This document shows positions 5,742-5,826 of a stretch of 5,826 nt of DNA, piece by piece. Below the pieces are notes generated by a model, which saw nothing but the letters and a program-made list of their open reading frames with translations, did not search any database and was not told the DNA's origin. Each line of letters starts with the position of its first letter. Within the stretch, counting starts at the first letter, position 1. Position numbers and translations under genes: made by a program. This stretch comes from Archangium sp. (lineage in GTDB: Bacteria > Myxococcota > Myxococcia > Myxococcales > Myxococcaceae). The stretch lies in the NCBI GenBank assembly GCA_016793585.1, contig JAEUJR010000284.1:1-5826 (forward strand), read 5' to 3'.

Positions 5742-5826
5742 AGCTGATCGACGCTCACTGTCACCTCGAGCCGAAGGACTTTCCCGCGACGGCCGAGGTC
5801 ATCGCGCGCGCCCGGGCGCAGGGCGT
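5738..5826 (+). CDS. tatD: TatD-family metal-dependent hydrolase, N-terminus (partial, runs off right edge)
   Basis: Only 29 codons and two bases are present. The start reads (V/M)KLIDAHCHLEPKDF, and the HCH (residues 7-9, His-x-His) after a hydrophobic strand is the first metal-binding motif of the TatD/YcfH branch of the amidohydrolase superfamily. Members are known or proposed as metal-dependent 3'-5' exonucleases or deoxyribonucleases in DNA repair. Later text, EVIARARAQGV, fits the first helix leading to an AxxxGV turn common in the family. GTG at 5738 is preceded by AAGGAG (5724-5729) with 8-nt spacing, and it overlaps the HEAT gene's TGA by 4 bp. Association of tatD-like genes with metG is frequent in bacteria, which supports the call. 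Whether it is TatD, YcfH or YjjV type cannot be settled from so short a piece, so the symbol is provisional. Confidence 0.8.
   Translation, partial: MKLIDAHCHLEPKDFPATAEVIARARAQG

Noticed and set aside
1..5826. Defence system, mobile element, CRISPR array or biosynthetic cluster
   Set aside because: No transposase, integrase, direct-repeat array, toxin-antitoxin pair or change in base composition was seen. The genes are mostly housekeeping.

Overview
The window is GC-rich throughout. Its codons end mostly in G or C, GTG starts are common, and one lipoprotein has the Asp-Ala-Gly-rich mature sequence often seen in Myxococcota. I infer a myxobacterium or a close deltaproteobacterial relative, but there is no rRNA or other direct marker to confirm this.

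Layout, left to right. Positions 1-129 hold the last 42 codons of asparaginyl-tRNA synthetase (asnS). A small integral-membrane protein of unknown family follows on the same strand (182-601). A predicted secreted lipoprotein (602-1201) lies on the opposite strand, and its stop codon directly abuts the stop of the membrane-protein gene. A 126-bp divergent intergenic region (1202-1327) carries two inverted repeats. It separates the lipoprotein from a tight plus-strand run of genes: holA (DNA polymerase III delta subunit), metG (methionyl-tRNA synthetase, long form with a C-terminal tRNA-binding domain), a HEAT-repeat protein, and the first 29 codons of a TatD-family metal-dependent hydrolase that runs off the right edge.

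The holA-metG-HEAT-tatD run looks like one operon. There are 2 bp between holA and metG, and 4-bp GTGA stop/start overlaps at the next two junctions. Shine-Dalgarno sequences for the downstream genes lie inside the ends of the upstream genes, which suggests translational coupling. It joins replication (clamp loader), translation (tRNA charging) and possibly nucleic-acid repair or turnover (TatD), with an unexplained HEAT-repeat scaffold protein in between.

Most of the window is ordinary housekeeping DNA. I see no convincing new defence, mobile or biosynthetic system. The most unusual points are the roughly 90-residue insertion in HolA, the coupled HEAT-repeat gene, the two dyads ahead of holA, and the two uncharacterised envelope proteins. 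There are no RNA genes, insertion sequences or CRISPR repeats that I can see, and no gene-free stretch longer than 126 bp.
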